DNA of 64,000 nt from Saccharopolyspora_D taberi (GTDB lineage Bacteria > Actinomycetota > Actinomycetes > Mycobacteriales > Pseudonocardiaceae): contig NZ_BAAAUX010000016.1 in assembly GCF_039534165.1 (NCBI RefSeq), forward strand, positions 442,752 through 506,751, written 5' to 3'. This document shows positions 29,923-41,609 of this stretch, piece by piece. A program made the translations under genes and the position numbers. Each line of letters opens with the position of its first letter. Position 1 is the stretch's first letter. A model generated the notes under the pieces. The model had not been told where the DNA came from. It saw only the letters and a list, made by a program, of their open reading frames with translations, and did not search any database.

Positions 29923-30489
29923 GTGGCTTCCACGAACGACCTCAAGAACGGACTGGTGCTCAACCTCGACGGCCAGCTCTGGTCCGTCGTGAACTTCCAG
30001 CACGTCAAGCCCGGCAAGGGCGGCGCCTTCGTGCGCACCACCCTGAAGAACGTGCTCTCGGGCAAGGTGGTGGACAAGACCTTCAACGCAGGCGTGAAGG
30101 TCGACACCGCGAACGTCGACCGCCGCGAGATGACCTACCTCTACAACGACGGCACCGACTACGTGTTCATGGACCCGGACACCTACGACCAGGTCGGCGT
30201 CTCGGCCGAGGTCGTCGGTGACGCCGCGAACTACATGCTGGAGAACAGCCAGGTCGTGGTCGCCCGGCACGAGGGCAACCCGCTGTACGTGGAGCTGCCG
30301 GCCTCGGTCGAGCTCGACGTCCAGCACACCGACCCGGGCGTGCAGGGCGACCGCTCCACCGGCGGCACCAAGCCCGCCACCCTGGAGACCGGCGCCGAGA
30401 TCCAGGTCCCGCTGTTCCTCAACACCGGTGACAAGGTGAAGGTCGACCCGCGCGACGGCCGTTACCTCGGCCGCGTCAGCACCAAGTGA
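29923..30489 (+). CDS. efp: Elongation factor P
   Basis: A 188-residue translation factor that relieves ribosome stalling at consecutive prolines. The tip loop KPGKGGAF carries the expected unmodified-or-modified Lys at position 32. The three OB/KOW-like domains are complete, ending in GDKVKVDPRDGRYLGRV. GTG 29923 follows ACAGGAGAG. A longer frame back to 29848 has no matching Shine-Dalgarno. Confidence 0.97.
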   Translation: MASTNDLKNGLVLNLDGQLWSVVNFQHVKPGKGGAFVRTTLKNVLSGKVVDKTFNAGVKVDTANVDRREMTYLYNDGTDYVFMDPDTYDQVGVSAEVVGDAANYMLENSQVVVARHEGNPLYVELPASVELDVQHTDPGVQGDRSTGGTKPATLETGAEIQVPLFLNTGDKVKVDPRDGRYLGRVSTK

Positions 30490-30561
30490 TGGCCTGTTCC
30501 GGCGTGCGCGCCCGGAGGCCGTCCACCGCGGCGCGTTCCGCCGCCGGAAGGTGGGTGTGAG

Positions 30562-30993
30562 TTGGGCGCACGCAACAAGGCGCGCAAGCGCGCCGTCGAC
30601 GTCCTCTACGAGGCCGACCTGCGCGATGCCGACGCCGTCACGCTGCTCTCGGAGCGGGTCGGCTCTCCGGAGCTGCCGCCGATCAACGACTACACGGTCA
30701 CCCTGGTCGAGGGCGTCACCGCCAACCGCCAGCGGATCGACGAGCTGCTCGTCGAGCACGCCGAGGGCTGGACGCTGGCGCGGATGCCCGCGGTCGACCG
30801 CGCGGTGCTGCGGCTGGGTCTCTACGAGCTGCTGTGGCGCAGCGACGACGTGCCGCCCGCGGTGGCCATCGACGAGGCCGTCGAACTGGTGAAGGCGCTG
30901 TCCACGGACGACTCGCCCCGGTTCGTCAACGGTGTGCTCGGCCGCATCGCGGGCATCGGCGACCGGCTGCGCAGCACGCTTAGCAGCGAGTGA
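30562..30993 (+). CDS. nusB: Transcription antitermination protein NusB
   Basis: A 143-residue all-helical factor of rRNA antitermination. Signatures are ARNKARKRAVDVLYEADLR at the start, ARMPAVDRAVLRLGLYELLW and FVNGVLGRIA. The start is a TTG at 30562, because an upstream GTG at 30556 is followed by a TGA and there is no other suitable codon; GGAAGG lies upstream. It ends the pepP-efp-nusB run. The sequence after the stop is a row of hairpins. Confidence 0.95.
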   Translation: MGARNKARKRAVDVLYEADLRDADAVTLLSERVGSPELPPINDYTVTLVEGVTANRQRIDELLVEHAEGWTLARMPAVDRAVLRLGLYELLWRSDDVPPAVAIDEAVELVKALSTDDSPRFVNGVLGRIAGIGDRLRSTLSSE

Positions 30994-30994
30994 G

Positions 30995-31075
30995 CGCAAC
31001 GCTCCGCGTTGCGTGGCGCGTCAGCGCCATCCGCCCGCAGGGCGGATCCAGGCATCTCGGACGCGACGAGCGTCC
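30995..31075. terminator. Row of four adjacent hairpins after nusB
   Basis: Four stem-loops follow one another: 30995-31013 (7-bp stem), 31014-31029 (6 bp, TGGCGC/GCGCCA), 31029-31047 (8 bp, ATCCGCCC/GGGCGGAT with 3-base loop) and 31059-31075 (6 bp). A fifth lies beyond the gap at 31113-31130. Such a row can act as a convergent terminator between nusB and bldD. It is also a reason for the assembly gap. Confidence 0.65.
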
Positions 31076-31081
31076 GGTCAC

Positions 31082-31112
31082 NNNNNNNNNNNNNNNNNNN
31101 NNNNNNNNNNNN
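31082..31112. other. Assembly gap of 31 N
   Basis: 31 undetermined bases are flanked on both sides by strong hairpins. The true length of the gap is not known from the sequence. Confidence 0.99.
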
Positions 31113-31130
31113 CCCACCCGATCGGGTGGG
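31113..31130. terminator. 18-bp perfect palindrome, probable bldD terminator
   Basis: CCCACCCGATCGGGTGGG is fully palindromic, and is 15 bases beyond the bldD stop. It probably serves as the terminator of bldD and as the last member of the hairpin row after nusB. Confidence 0.6.
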
Positions 31131-31145
31131 GCCTCCGGCGTTTTC

Positions 31146-31634
31146 TCACTCCTCCCGAGCCGGGCGCGCTTCGGGCGGGAGCACGCCCCAGTCGATGAGC
31201 TGCTCGGTGAGCTCGCCGGGCGTCATGTCGTAGATGATGGCCAGTGATCGCAGGTCCTCGGTGCGGATGGACAGCACCTTGCCGTTGTAGTCGCCGCGCT
31301 GGCTCTGGATGGTGGCCGCGTAGCGGGCCAGCGGCCCGACCTTCTCGGCCGGAAGCTGTTGCAGCCGTTCCAGGTTGATCACAACCTTGGTGGCGGGCTC
31401 GGCGCCGGAGGGCACCCGTCCCTCCGGGAGCAGCTCCGCGACCGGAACCCCGTAGAAGTCGGCCAGTTCGGCCAGCTTCTGCACGGTCACCGCGCGGTCG
31501 CCACGTTCATAGGACCCGACGACCACGGCCTTCCACCGCCCGCCTGACTTCTGCTCGACGCCGTGCAGCGAGAGACCTTGCTGCTGGCGGATAGCGCGGA
31601 GCTTGCCGCCCAGCGCCTTGGCGTAGTCGCCCAT
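31146..31634 (-). CDS. bldD: Developmental regulator BldD
   Basis: A 162-residue cyclic di-GMP-responsive repressor of actinomycete development. The XRE helix-turn-helix domain is at 1-70 (KLRAIRQQQGLSLHGVEQKS). The C-terminal domain has the c-di-GMP signature RxD-x8-RxxD: Arg-Gly-Asp at 113-115 and RTED at 124-127, where Streptomyces has RQDD. ATG 31634 is the conserved start (MGDYAKALGGKLR). In Saccharopolyspora erythraea BldD also activates erythromycin genes. Upstream there is a possible autoregulatory site at 31710-31735. Confidence 0.96.
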   Translation of the reverse strand: MGDYAKALGGKLRAIRQQQGLSLHGVEQKSGGRWKAVVVGSYERGDRAVTVQKLAELADFYGVPVAELLPEGRVPSGAEPATKVVINLERLQQLPAEKVGPLARYAATIQSQRGDYNGKVLSIRTEDLRSLAIIYDMTPGELTEQLIDWGVLPPEARPAREE

Positions 31635-31709
31635 GTGGCGTTTCTCCGTTTCATTCGCCCCGTCAGCCGATACCGGATGCCGAGGAGGCAAGTTCAGATC
31701 GATACGGAG

Positions 31710-31735
31710 AGTAATGTTCGCTCGCGAGCGTCACC
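31710..31735. promoter_or_regulatory. Possible BldD-binding site upstream of bldD
   Basis: AGTAA at 31710-31714 and TCACC at 31731-31735 match the half-sites of the BldD box AGTgA-n-TCACc with one change and a 16-base gap. A 12-bp palindrome CGCTCGCGAGCG fills 31719-31730. It lies about 75-100 bases upstream of the bldD start. BldD represses its own gene in Streptomyces. Confidence 0.4.
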
Positions 31736-31791
31736 AGGTCAAGTTGGTCTTCGTTCGCAGCGGGGCGAGTACCACCACACCACCCGGACGA

Positions 31792-31820
31792 TTGACCTGG
31801 ACGCATTGATAGCGTACAAG
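31792..31820 (+). promoter_or_regulatory. Candidate sigma-70-type promoter of the pyr operon
   Basis: -35 TTGACC (31792-31797) and -10 TACAAG (31815-31820) are separated by 17 bases. This would give a leader of about 110 bases before pyrR, containing the hairpin at 31866-31887 and the PyrR site at 31908-31925. Confidence 0.45.
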
Positions 31821-31865
31821 GCGAGCCCGGCGAGCACCGGAGTCGCGAGTGGTCGCGGGCCCCCG

Positions 31866-31887
31866 GCCCTCCGGTTGGACGGAGGGC
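31866..31887 (+). promoter_or_regulatory. pyr leader hairpin
   Basis: GCCCTCCG and CGGAGGGC form a perfect 8-bp stem with a 6-base loop, 20 bases before the PyrR-binding hairpin. It could be part of the regulatory leader fold. No T run follows, so it is not a plain attenuator. Confidence 0.55.
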
Positions 31888-31907
31888 TCCACACCATCCT
31901 TTAAGGA

Positions 31908-31925
31908 CCCGTCCAGTGAGGCGGG
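31908..31925 (+). promoter_or_regulatory. PyrR-binding RNA hairpin overlapping the pyrR translation start region
   Basis: The loop GUCCAGUGAGGC (31911-31922) matches every position of the known PyrR-binding consensus RUCCNGNGAGGY, closed by a CCCG/CGGG stem. The Shine-Dalgarno GGAAGGAGG starts right after it, so PyrR bound with UMP would be expected to hide the ribosome site. This is the translational mode described for Mycobacterium, in contrast to attenuation in Bacillus. Confidence 0.85.
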
Positions 31926-31939
31926 GAAGGAGGTCCACC

Positions 31940-32530
31940 GTGGCGTCACGCCTACCGGCGGGCGCGGCGGATCCGGTCGAGGAGCGAGAGCTGCTCTCGG
32001 CCGGTGACGTTGCGCGCACGATAGCCAGGATCGCGCACCAGATCATCGAGAAGACCGCGCTGGACACCGGCGGCAGCGGCGTCGTCCTGCTCGGCATCCC
32101 CAGCCGCGGCGCCCCGCTGGCCGCCCGGCTGGCGGGCAGGATCAGCGAGTTCAGCGGGGTGACGGTTCCCACCGGCACCCTCGACATCACGCTCTACCGC
32201 GACGACCTGCGGCAGCGCCCCAACCGCCCGCTCGAACCCAGCAGCCTGCCGGCCGAGGGCGTGGACAACGCGCTGGTCGTGCTGGTCGACGACGTCCTGT
32301 TCTCCGGCCGGACCGTCCGCGCCGCCCTCGACGCCCTGCGCGACCAGGGCCGCCCGCGCGCGGTGCAGCTGGCGGTGCTGGTCGACCGCGGCCACCGGGA
32401 GCTGCCGATCCGCGCCGACTACGTCGGCAAGAACGTGCCGACCTCGCGCACCGAGGACGTCGCCGTCCGCCTCTCCGAAGTGGACGGCGCCGACGCCGTG
32501 GTGCTGCGGCGGCAGGGAGGGGAGGGCTGA
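31940..32530 (+). CDS. pyrR: Bifunctional pyr operon regulator/uracil phosphoribosyltransferase PyrR
   Basis: 196 residues of PRTase fold. The PRPP loop is LVDDVLFSGRTVRAAL. LLGIPSRGAPLAARLA and TLYRDDL are further PyrR signatures. PyrR binds the pyr leader RNA when UMP is high and thereby represses the operon. GTG 31940 follows GGAAGGAGG. It is the first gene of the operon and is itself under the leader hairpin, so control is autogenous. Confidence 0.96.
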   Translation: MASRLPAGAADPVEERELLSAGDVARTIARIAHQIIEKTALDTGGSGVVLLGIPSRGAPLAARLAGRISEFSGVTVPTGTLDITLYRDDLRQRPNRPLEPSSLPAEGVDNALVVLVDDVLFSGRTVRAALDALRDQGRPRAVQLAVLVDRGHRELPIRADYVGKNVPTSRTEDVAVRLSEVDGADAVVLRRQGGEG

Positions 32531-32603
32531 TGGGCCACGCTGTCTCTTCGGTTCATCAGGCCCGACCGGGTGCGGGTGTCCCGCAGTACCCCGAGGAGCG
32601 CTG

Positions 32604-33536
32604 ATGCGACACCTGCTGTCCACAGAGGGCCTGGACGCGGCGACCGCGACGAGCGTGCTCGACACCGCGGGCACCCTCAAGCAGACGCTGCTGGGCCGCG
32701 AGGTCCGCAAGCTGCCGACGCTGCGCGGCCGGACCGTGGTCACGATGTTCTACGAGAACTCCACCCGCACCCGGGTGTCCTTCGAGGTCGCGGGCAAGTG
32801 GATGAGCGCCGACGTGATCAACGTGTCGGCGGGCGGCTCGTCGGTCGGCAAGGGCGAGTCGCTGCGCGACACCGCGCTGACGCTGTCGGCCGCGGGCGCG
32901 GACTGCGTCATCGTCCGGCACCCGGCCTCCGGCGCCGCGCAACGGCTGGCGCAGTGGCTGGAGCCGACCGGCACCCAGGTCGTCAACGCCGGCGACGGCA
33001 TGCACGAGCACCCGACGCAGGCGCTGCTGGACGCGGCGACGCTGCGGGAGCGGCTGGGCGAGCTGGCGGGCAAGCGGATCGGGATCGTCGGCGACCTGCT
33101 GCACAGCCGGGTCGCGCGGTCCAACGTGCACCTGCTGCGCACGCTCGGCGCCGAGGTGGTGCTCATCGCGCCGCCGACGCTGGTCCCCGCGGGCATCGAG
33201 TCCTGGGGCGCGCCGGTCCGGCACGAGCTCGATCCGGAACTGCCCGGGCTCGACGCGGTGATGCTGCTGCGGGTGCAGGCCGAGCGGATGCACGGCGGGT
33301 TCTTCCCGTCCGCCCGCGAGTACTCGATCGCCTACGGCATGAACGAGGCCAGGCTCGCCCGCCTGCCTGAGCACGCCGTCGTGCTGCACCCCGGCCCGAT
33401 GCTGCGCGGCATGGAGATCGCCGCCGCCGTGGCCGATTCGCCGAGGGCCGCCATCACCGAGCAGGTGCGCAACGGGGTGCACGTGCGCATGGCGGTGCTC
33501 TACCACCTCCTGGCCGGAGAGGAGATCGCGGCATGA
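32604..33536 (+). CDS. pyrB: Aspartate carbamoyltransferase catalytic chain
   Basis: 310 residues. It joins carbamoyl phosphate and aspartate. The carbamoyl-phosphate motif is ENSTRTRVSFE, with VGKGES as the swinging loop, HPTQALLDA, and HPGPMLRGMEI near the end. ATG 32604 follows GAGGAG. There is no pyrI regulatory chain. It overlaps pyrC by 4 bases (ATGA). Confidence 0.97.
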   Translation: MRHLLSTEGLDAATATSVLDTAGTLKQTLLGREVRKLPTLRGRTVVTMFYENSTRTRVSFEVAGKWMSADVINVSAGGSSVGKGESLRDTALTLSAAGADCVIVRHPASGAAQRLAQWLEPTGTQVVNAGDGMHEHPTQALLDAATLRERLGELAGKRIGIVGDLLHSRVARSNVHLLRTLGAEVVLIAPPTLVPAGIESWGAPVRHELDPELPGLDAVMLLRVQAERMHGGFFPSAREYSIAYGMNEARLARLPEHAVVLHPGPMLRGMEIAAAVADSPRAAITEQVRNGVHVRMAVLYHLLAGEEIAA

Positions 33537-34942
33537 GCAGCAACCGCACCTCAGGGGACCGTGACGCAAGGTACCCAGCGGAAACCTCGGAACAAGAGAT
33601 GCCTCGACACGCAACCACCACTGTCAATCGCGGAGAGGCGGCTCAGCGCCGGGTGCTGCTGAAGGACGTCCGCCCCTACGGCGAGGGCGAGCCGGTCGAC
33701 CTGCTGGTCGACGGCGGAGTGATCGCCGGGATCGGCTCGGGCCTGGAGGTCGACGCCGACGAGATCGTGCACGCCGAAGGCGCGGTCGTGCTGCCGGGCT
33801 TCGTCGACCTGCACACGCACCTGCGGGAGCCGGGGCGCGAGGACACCGAGACGATCGAGACCGGCTCCACGGCCGCGGCGCTCGGCGGCTACACCGCCGT
33901 GTTCGCCATGGCCAACACCGATCCGGTCGCCGACAACGCGGTGATCGTCGAGCACGTGTGGCGCCGCGGCCAGGAGGTCGGGCTGGTCGACGTCCACCCG
34001 GTGGGCGCGGTCACGGTCGGGCTCGACGGCGAGAAGCTGGCCGAGCTGGGCACGATGGCCCGCTCGGGCGCGAACGTGCGGGTGTTCTCCGACGACGGGA
34101 AGTGCGTGCACGACCCGCTGATCATGCGCCGCGCGCTGGAGTACACCAGGACGCTCGGCGGCGTGGTCGCCCAGCACGCCGAGGAGCCGCGGCTGACCGT
34201 CGGCGCGCAGGCGCACGAGGGCGCCAACGCCGCCCGGCTGGGGCTGGCAGGCTGGCCAGCCCCCGCGGAGGAGGCGATCGTCGCCCGCGACTGCCTGCTG
34301 GCCGGGCACACCGGCGGCTCGCTGCACGTCTGCCACGTCTCGACCGCCGGGACCGCCGAGATCCTGCGCTGGTGGAAGTCGCAGGACCGGCCGGGCCGGG
34401 TCTCGGCCGAGGTCACCCCGCACCACCTGCTGCTCACCGACGACCGGCTGAGCAGCTACGACCCGGTCAACAAGGTCAACCCGCCGCTGCGCACCGACGA
34501 CGACGTGCGCGCCCTGCGGCAGGCGCTGGCCGACGGCACCGTGGACTGCGTGGCCACCGACCACGCGCCGCACGCCGAGCAGGACAAGTGCTGCGAGTGG
34601 TCCGCGGCCCGGCCGGGCATGCTGGGCCTGCAGACCGCGCTCGGCGTCGTGGTCGCCACCATGGTCGAGCCGGGCTTGCTGGACTGGCGCGGGGTGGCGC
34701 GGGTGCTCAGCGAGCGGCCCGCCGAGATCGCCGGGCTGGCCGACCAGGGCCGCCCGGTCGCCGTCGGCGAGCCCGCGAACCTGGTCCTGGTCGACCCGCG
34801 GGCGCGCTGGACGGTCCGCGGGGCGGAGCTGGCCAGCATCGCGGCGAACTCCCCCTACGAGGACATGGAGCTGCCGGGCCGGGTCGTGGCCACGCTGCTG
34901 CGCGGGCGGATCACGGCGGCCGAGGGCAAGGTGAGGCGCTGA
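33533..34942 (+). CDS. pyrC: Dihydroorotase
   Basis: 469 residues as read from the ATG that overlaps the pyrB stop. Type I dihydroorotase of the amidohydrolase fold. Metal ligands are in DLHTHLREPG, with His in QHAEEPRL and HVSTAGT and Asp in ATDHAPHA. Catalysis closes carbamoyl-aspartate to dihydroorotate. The family usually starts near VLLKDVRPYG, so here there are about 40 extra N-terminal residues of low complexity; ATG 33599 is a possible later start. Overlaps the next gene by one base. Confidence 0.95.
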   Translation: MSSNRTSGDRDARYPAETSEQEMPRHATTTVNRGEAAQRRVLLKDVRPYGEGEPVDLLVDGGVIAGIGSGLEVDADEIVHAEGAVVLPGFVDLHTHLREPGREDTETIETGSTAAALGGYTAVFAMANTDPVADNAVIVEHVWRRGQEVGLVDVHPVGAVTVGLDGEKLAELGTMARSGANVRVFSDDGKCVHDPLIMRRALEYTRTLGGVVAQHAEEPRLTVGAQAHEGANAARLGLAGWPAPAEEAIVARDCLLAGHTGGSLHVCHVSTAGTAEILRWWKSQDRPGRVSAEVTPHHLLLTDDRLSSYDPVNKVNPPLRTDDDVRALRQALADGTVDCVATDHAPHAEQDKCCEWSAARPGMLGLQTALGVVVATMVEPGLLDWRGVARVLSERPAEIAGLADQGRPVAVGEPANLVLVDPRARWTVRGAELASIAANSPYEDMELPGRVVATLLRGRITAAEGKVRR

Positions 34943-35472
34943 TGGAACGCTTCCTGTGGGTGCTCGGCATGGCGGTGCTGGCCGGGCTGGTGTTCTTCGC
35001 GATGTGGCGGGGCTGGCGCAACCGGGCCCGCAGGCAGGCCGCGCTGCTGCCGGACTTCCCGGCGGTGCCCGACGACGCGGGCGAGGCGCTGCTGCCCGCG
35101 GCCACCGGCATGTACGTGGGCACCACGACGGCCGGTGACTGGCAGGACCGGATCGCGGTCGGCGACATCGGCCACCGAGCGGGCGGGACGGTGCGCCTGC
35201 ACCGGTCCGGGCTGCTGGTGGAGCGCGACGGCGCGAGTCCGCTGTGGATCCCCGCGGAGTCCTTCGTGGACGCCAGGGCGGACCACAAGCTGGCCAACAA
35301 GGTGGTGCCGGGAGCGGGACTGCTGGTGATCACCTGGCGGCTCGGACAGCAGCGGCTGGACACCGGATTCCGCTGCGATGACAAGGAAGTGCACAACGAC
35401 TGGGTCGAGGCAGTGCGGGCACTGGCCACCCGGGACGAGACCGCGGGCACGCGGCGGGAGGAACAACGATGA
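34942..35472 (+). CDS. Membrane-anchored PH-like protein of the pyr operon
   Basis: A 176-residue protein with one N-terminal membrane segment (about 4-22, FLWVLGMAVLAGLVFFAMW), a basic stop-transfer (RNRARRQ), and a beta-rich domain (about 70-165) with strands GTVRLHRSGLLVER, PLWIPAESFVDARA and AGLLVITWRLG, resembling a bacterial PH-like fold. The position between pyrC and carA is the same as Rv1382 in Mycobacterium, which has similar size and topology. Function is unknown. The ATG overlaps the pyrC stop by one base and the end overlaps carA by 4. Confidence 0.82.
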   Translation: MERFLWVLGMAVLAGLVFFAMWRGWRNRARRQAALLPDFPAVPDDAGEALLPAATGMYVGTTTAGDWQDRIAVGDIGHRAGGTVRLHRSGLLVERDGASPLWIPAESFVDARADHKLANKVVPGAGLLVITWRLGQQRLDTGFRCDDKEVHNDWVEAVRALATRDETAGTRREEQR

Positions 35473-36589
35473 CCGCGCACACCTCTGCGGCACTGGTGCT
35501 TGAGGACGGCCGGATCTTCCGGGGCGAGCCCTACGGAGCCGTCGGCCACACCCTGGGCGAGGTGGTGTTCTCCACCGGGATGACCGGCTACCAGGAGACG
35601 CTGACCGACCCCTCCTACCACCGCCAGATCGTGGTGCAGACCGCGCCGCAGATCGGCAACACCGGCTGGAACGACGAGGACGACGAGTCCGCCCGGATCT
35701 GGGTCGCAGGCTACGCGGTGCGCGACCCCGCCCGCGTCCCGTCGAACTGGCGCTCCCGCCGTTCGCTCGACGACGAGCTCCAGCGGCAGGGGATCGTCGG
35801 CATCTCCGGCCTGGACACCCGGACCCTGACCCGCCACGTCCGCGAGTTCGGCGCGATGCGCGGCGGGATCTTCTCCGGCCACGACATCCGCTCCGACGAG
35901 GAGATGGTGGACAAGGTCGTGGCCAGCGCGGGCATGGTCGGCGCCGACCTGGCCGGTGACGTCACCACCGCCGAGCCCTACGTGGTCCCGGCGGTCGGCG
36001 AGAAGCGGTTCACCGTCGCCGCGCTGGACCTGGGCATCAAGTCCAACACCCCGCGGATGATGGCCCAGCGCGGCATCGAGGTGCACGTGCTCCCGCTGTC
36101 GTCCAGTTTGGACGAGGTGCTTTCGGTGAACCCGGACGGCGTGTTCCTGTCCAACGGTCCGGGCGACCCGGCCACCACCGACCAGCAGGTCGAGCTGACC
36201 CGGCAGGTGCTGGACCGCAAGCTGCCGCTGTTCGGCATCTGCTTCGGCAACCAGATCCTCGGCCGCGCGCTGGGCCGGGGCACCTACAAGCTGCGCTACG
36301 GCCACCGGGGCATCAACATCCCGGTCATCGACGCCGAGACCGGCAAGGTGGCGATCACCGCGCAGAACCACGGCTTCGCCGTCGAGGGCGAGCCGGGGGA
36401 GCGGTTCGACACCGACTTCGGCCGGGCGATGGTCAGCCACCACTGCGCCAACGACGGCTCGGTCGAGGGCCTCAGGCTGCTCGACGGCCCGGCGTTCAGC
36501 GTGCAGTACCACCCGGAGGCGGCGGCCGGTCCGCACGACGCGGCGCCGCTGTTCGACCAGTTCGTTGATCTGATGACGGAGACCCGCTG

Positions 36590-36590
<1 letters not shown>
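35469..36590 (+). CDS. carA: Carbamoyl-phosphate synthase small chain
   Basis: 373 residues. The N-terminal domain opens with AALVLEDGRIFRGEPYG. The class I glutaminase domain has the nucleophile Cys258 in LFGICFGNQILGRALG and the His-x-Glu pair in QYHPEAAAGP. It supplies ammonia from glutamine to CarB. Overlaps the preceding gene by 4 bases and carB by one. Confidence 0.97.
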
Positions 36591-39939
<3,349 letters not shown>

Positions 39940-39943
<4 letters not shown>

Positions 39944-40773
39944 TCGCCGGGTTCGGCAAGCGGCTGGCCGAGGCGATGGCGGCGCGGGGTCCGCTGTGCG
40001 TGGGCATCGACCCGCATCCGGCGCTGCTGCACGCCTGGAACCTCGCCGAGGACGCGCGCGGGCTGGAGCGCTTCGCGCTGACCGCGGTGGAGGCGCTGGC
40101 CGGTGAGGTCGCGGTGCTCAAGCCGCAGTCGGCGTTCTTCGAGGTGCACGGCTCGGCGGGCGTGGCGGTGCTGGAGCGGGTGATCGCCGAGGCCCGGGAG
40201 GCGGGCGCGCTGGTGCTGCTCGACGTCAAGCGCGGCGACATCGGCTCCACGATGACCGCCTACGCGATGGCCTACCTCGACGAGCACTCGCCGCTGGCGG
40301 CGGACGCGATCACGGTCTCGCCGTACCTGGGCTACGGCTCGCTGGCCCCGGCGATCGGCATCGCCGAGCAGACCGGCCGGGGCGTGATCGTGCTGGCCCG
40401 CACCTCGAACCCGGAGGGCGCGGAACTCCAGCGCTGCCTGCGCGACAGCGGCCGCTCCATCGGCCAGTCCATCGTGGACTCCGCGGCGGAGACCAACGCG
40501 GGCGCCGACCCGATGGGCCACGTCGGGGTCGTCGCCGGTGCCACGATCCGCCCGGGCGAGCTGGACTTCTCCCGGCTCAACGGCCCGATCCTGGCGCCCG
40601 GCCTGGGCGCCCAGGGCGCGACGGTCGACGACCTGCGCGCGGTGTTCGGCCCGGCCCTGCCGCAGGTCCTGCCCGCCACCGCGCGCGACGTCCTGCGGCA
40701 CGGCCCGTCCGTCGACGGCCTGCGCTCGGCAGCACACCGCGTGCGCGACGAACTGGCCGGGCTGCTGCTCTGA
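39940..40773 (+). CDS. pyrF: Orotidine 5'-phosphate decarboxylase, type 2
   Basis: A 277-residue enzyme making UMP. The catalytic region is LLDVKRGDIGSTMTAYA (Lys97), with FGKRLAEAMAARGPLCVGIDPHP at the start and VVAGATIRPGELDF near the phosphate loop. The longer type 2 subfamily is usual in actinobacteria. It is the last gene of the operon and is followed by an intrinsic terminator. pyrD and pyrE are not in the window. Confidence 0.96.
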
Positions 40774-40784
40774 CGGTTCCGGCA

Positions 40785-40822
40785 ACGGGGCGCCTCCGCT
40801 CGGCGGGGGCGCCCCGTTTTTT
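40785..40822 (+). terminator. Intrinsic terminator of the pyr operon
   Basis: ACGGGGCGCC (40785-40794) pairs with GGCGCCCCGT (40808-40817), an inner CCGC/GCGG pairing extends the stem past one bulge, and six T follow. It is the only hairpin in the window with a real T run. Confidence 0.93.
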
Positions 40823-40895
40823 GTGATCGGAACCCCCTGATTCCCCCGGTGTGGTTTGGCAGAATTCCCCCGTTCGCGTCGGGGAGGGGGATTTC

Positions 40896-41609
40896 GTGAT
40901 CGCTGTGCTGGCGATCCGGCGGCAGTGGTGCGGGCCGGGGGAGCCGATCCTGTGGTGCGCCGCCTCCGGGCTGGACTACCGCTACGACGTCCCCGGGCTC
41001 GACGAGAGCGGGAATCCGTTGCGCGGCTGGGGATCCCGCGCGGTGCGGGGCGTGGGCGGCGCGGTCGGCGGCGGGATCCTCAACGTCGTGGACGCGGTGA
41101 TGGACGACGACGGCGGTGACGACCACAAGGACTACCCGCCGGGTTTCCTCAGCGGTCCGGCCGCGGAGTGCGCCGCGATCGCCGAGTACTCGCGGGCGGC
41201 GGCCGTCGCGCGGCACGGGTTCTGGGTGCTGACCCCGCATCGCCTCGCCCGGCTGGCGCCGCACGTGCCTGCCGCGGAGCCGGAGGAGCCGGAAGGTTCC
41301 TGGGCCAGGCGGTTCGGCAAGGGCGCGCTGAAGTTCGCCCGCGACGTCGGCGACATCGTCGCCTCCAAGCCGGAGCACGAGCCGGGCGTTCCGGTGCCGC
41401 TGCCCGAGATCCGCGAGCACGCGGTGATCGACCGGCGGCTGCTGGCCGGGTTCGACGCCCACCAGCGCAAGCTCGGACGCGAGTACACCACCAGCAGGGC
41501 CTGGTACCTGCGCATCCGGTTCACCGACGGGTCCGCGATGGAGATCAGCCCGCACCGCGACGAGGAAGCCGTGCGACGTCTGGTCGCGATGTCCGAGGGG
41601 CGGTTGTGA
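40896..41609 (+). CDS. Hypothetical protein with PH-like C-terminal part
   Basis: 237 residues from GTG 40896, chosen for the GGGGAGGGGG six bases upstream; the frame extends back to 40851 without a ribosome site. It has no signal peptide. A Gly-rich hydrophobic stretch RGVGGAVGGGILNVVDAVM lies near 50-68. The last 40 residues (YLRIRFTDGSAMEISP then a helix) match the last 40 of the next protein (FFRIEFADRSVLEFRI then a helix), which suggests two related PH-like modules. Function is unknown. It overlaps the next gene by 4 bases (GTGA) and lies in a run leading to a Ser/Thr kinase. Confidence 0.72.
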   Translation: MIAVLAIRRQWCGPGEPILWCAASGLDYRYDVPGLDESGNPLRGWGSRAVRGVGGAVGGGILNVVDAVMDDDGGDDHKDYPPGFLSGPAAECAAIAEYSRAAAVARHGFWVLTPHRLARLAPHVPAAEPEEPEGSWARRFGKGALKFARDVGDIVASKPEHEPGVPVPLPEIREHAVIDRRLLAGFDAHQRKLGREYTTSRAWYLRIRFTDGSAMEISPHRDEEAVRRLVAMSEGRL

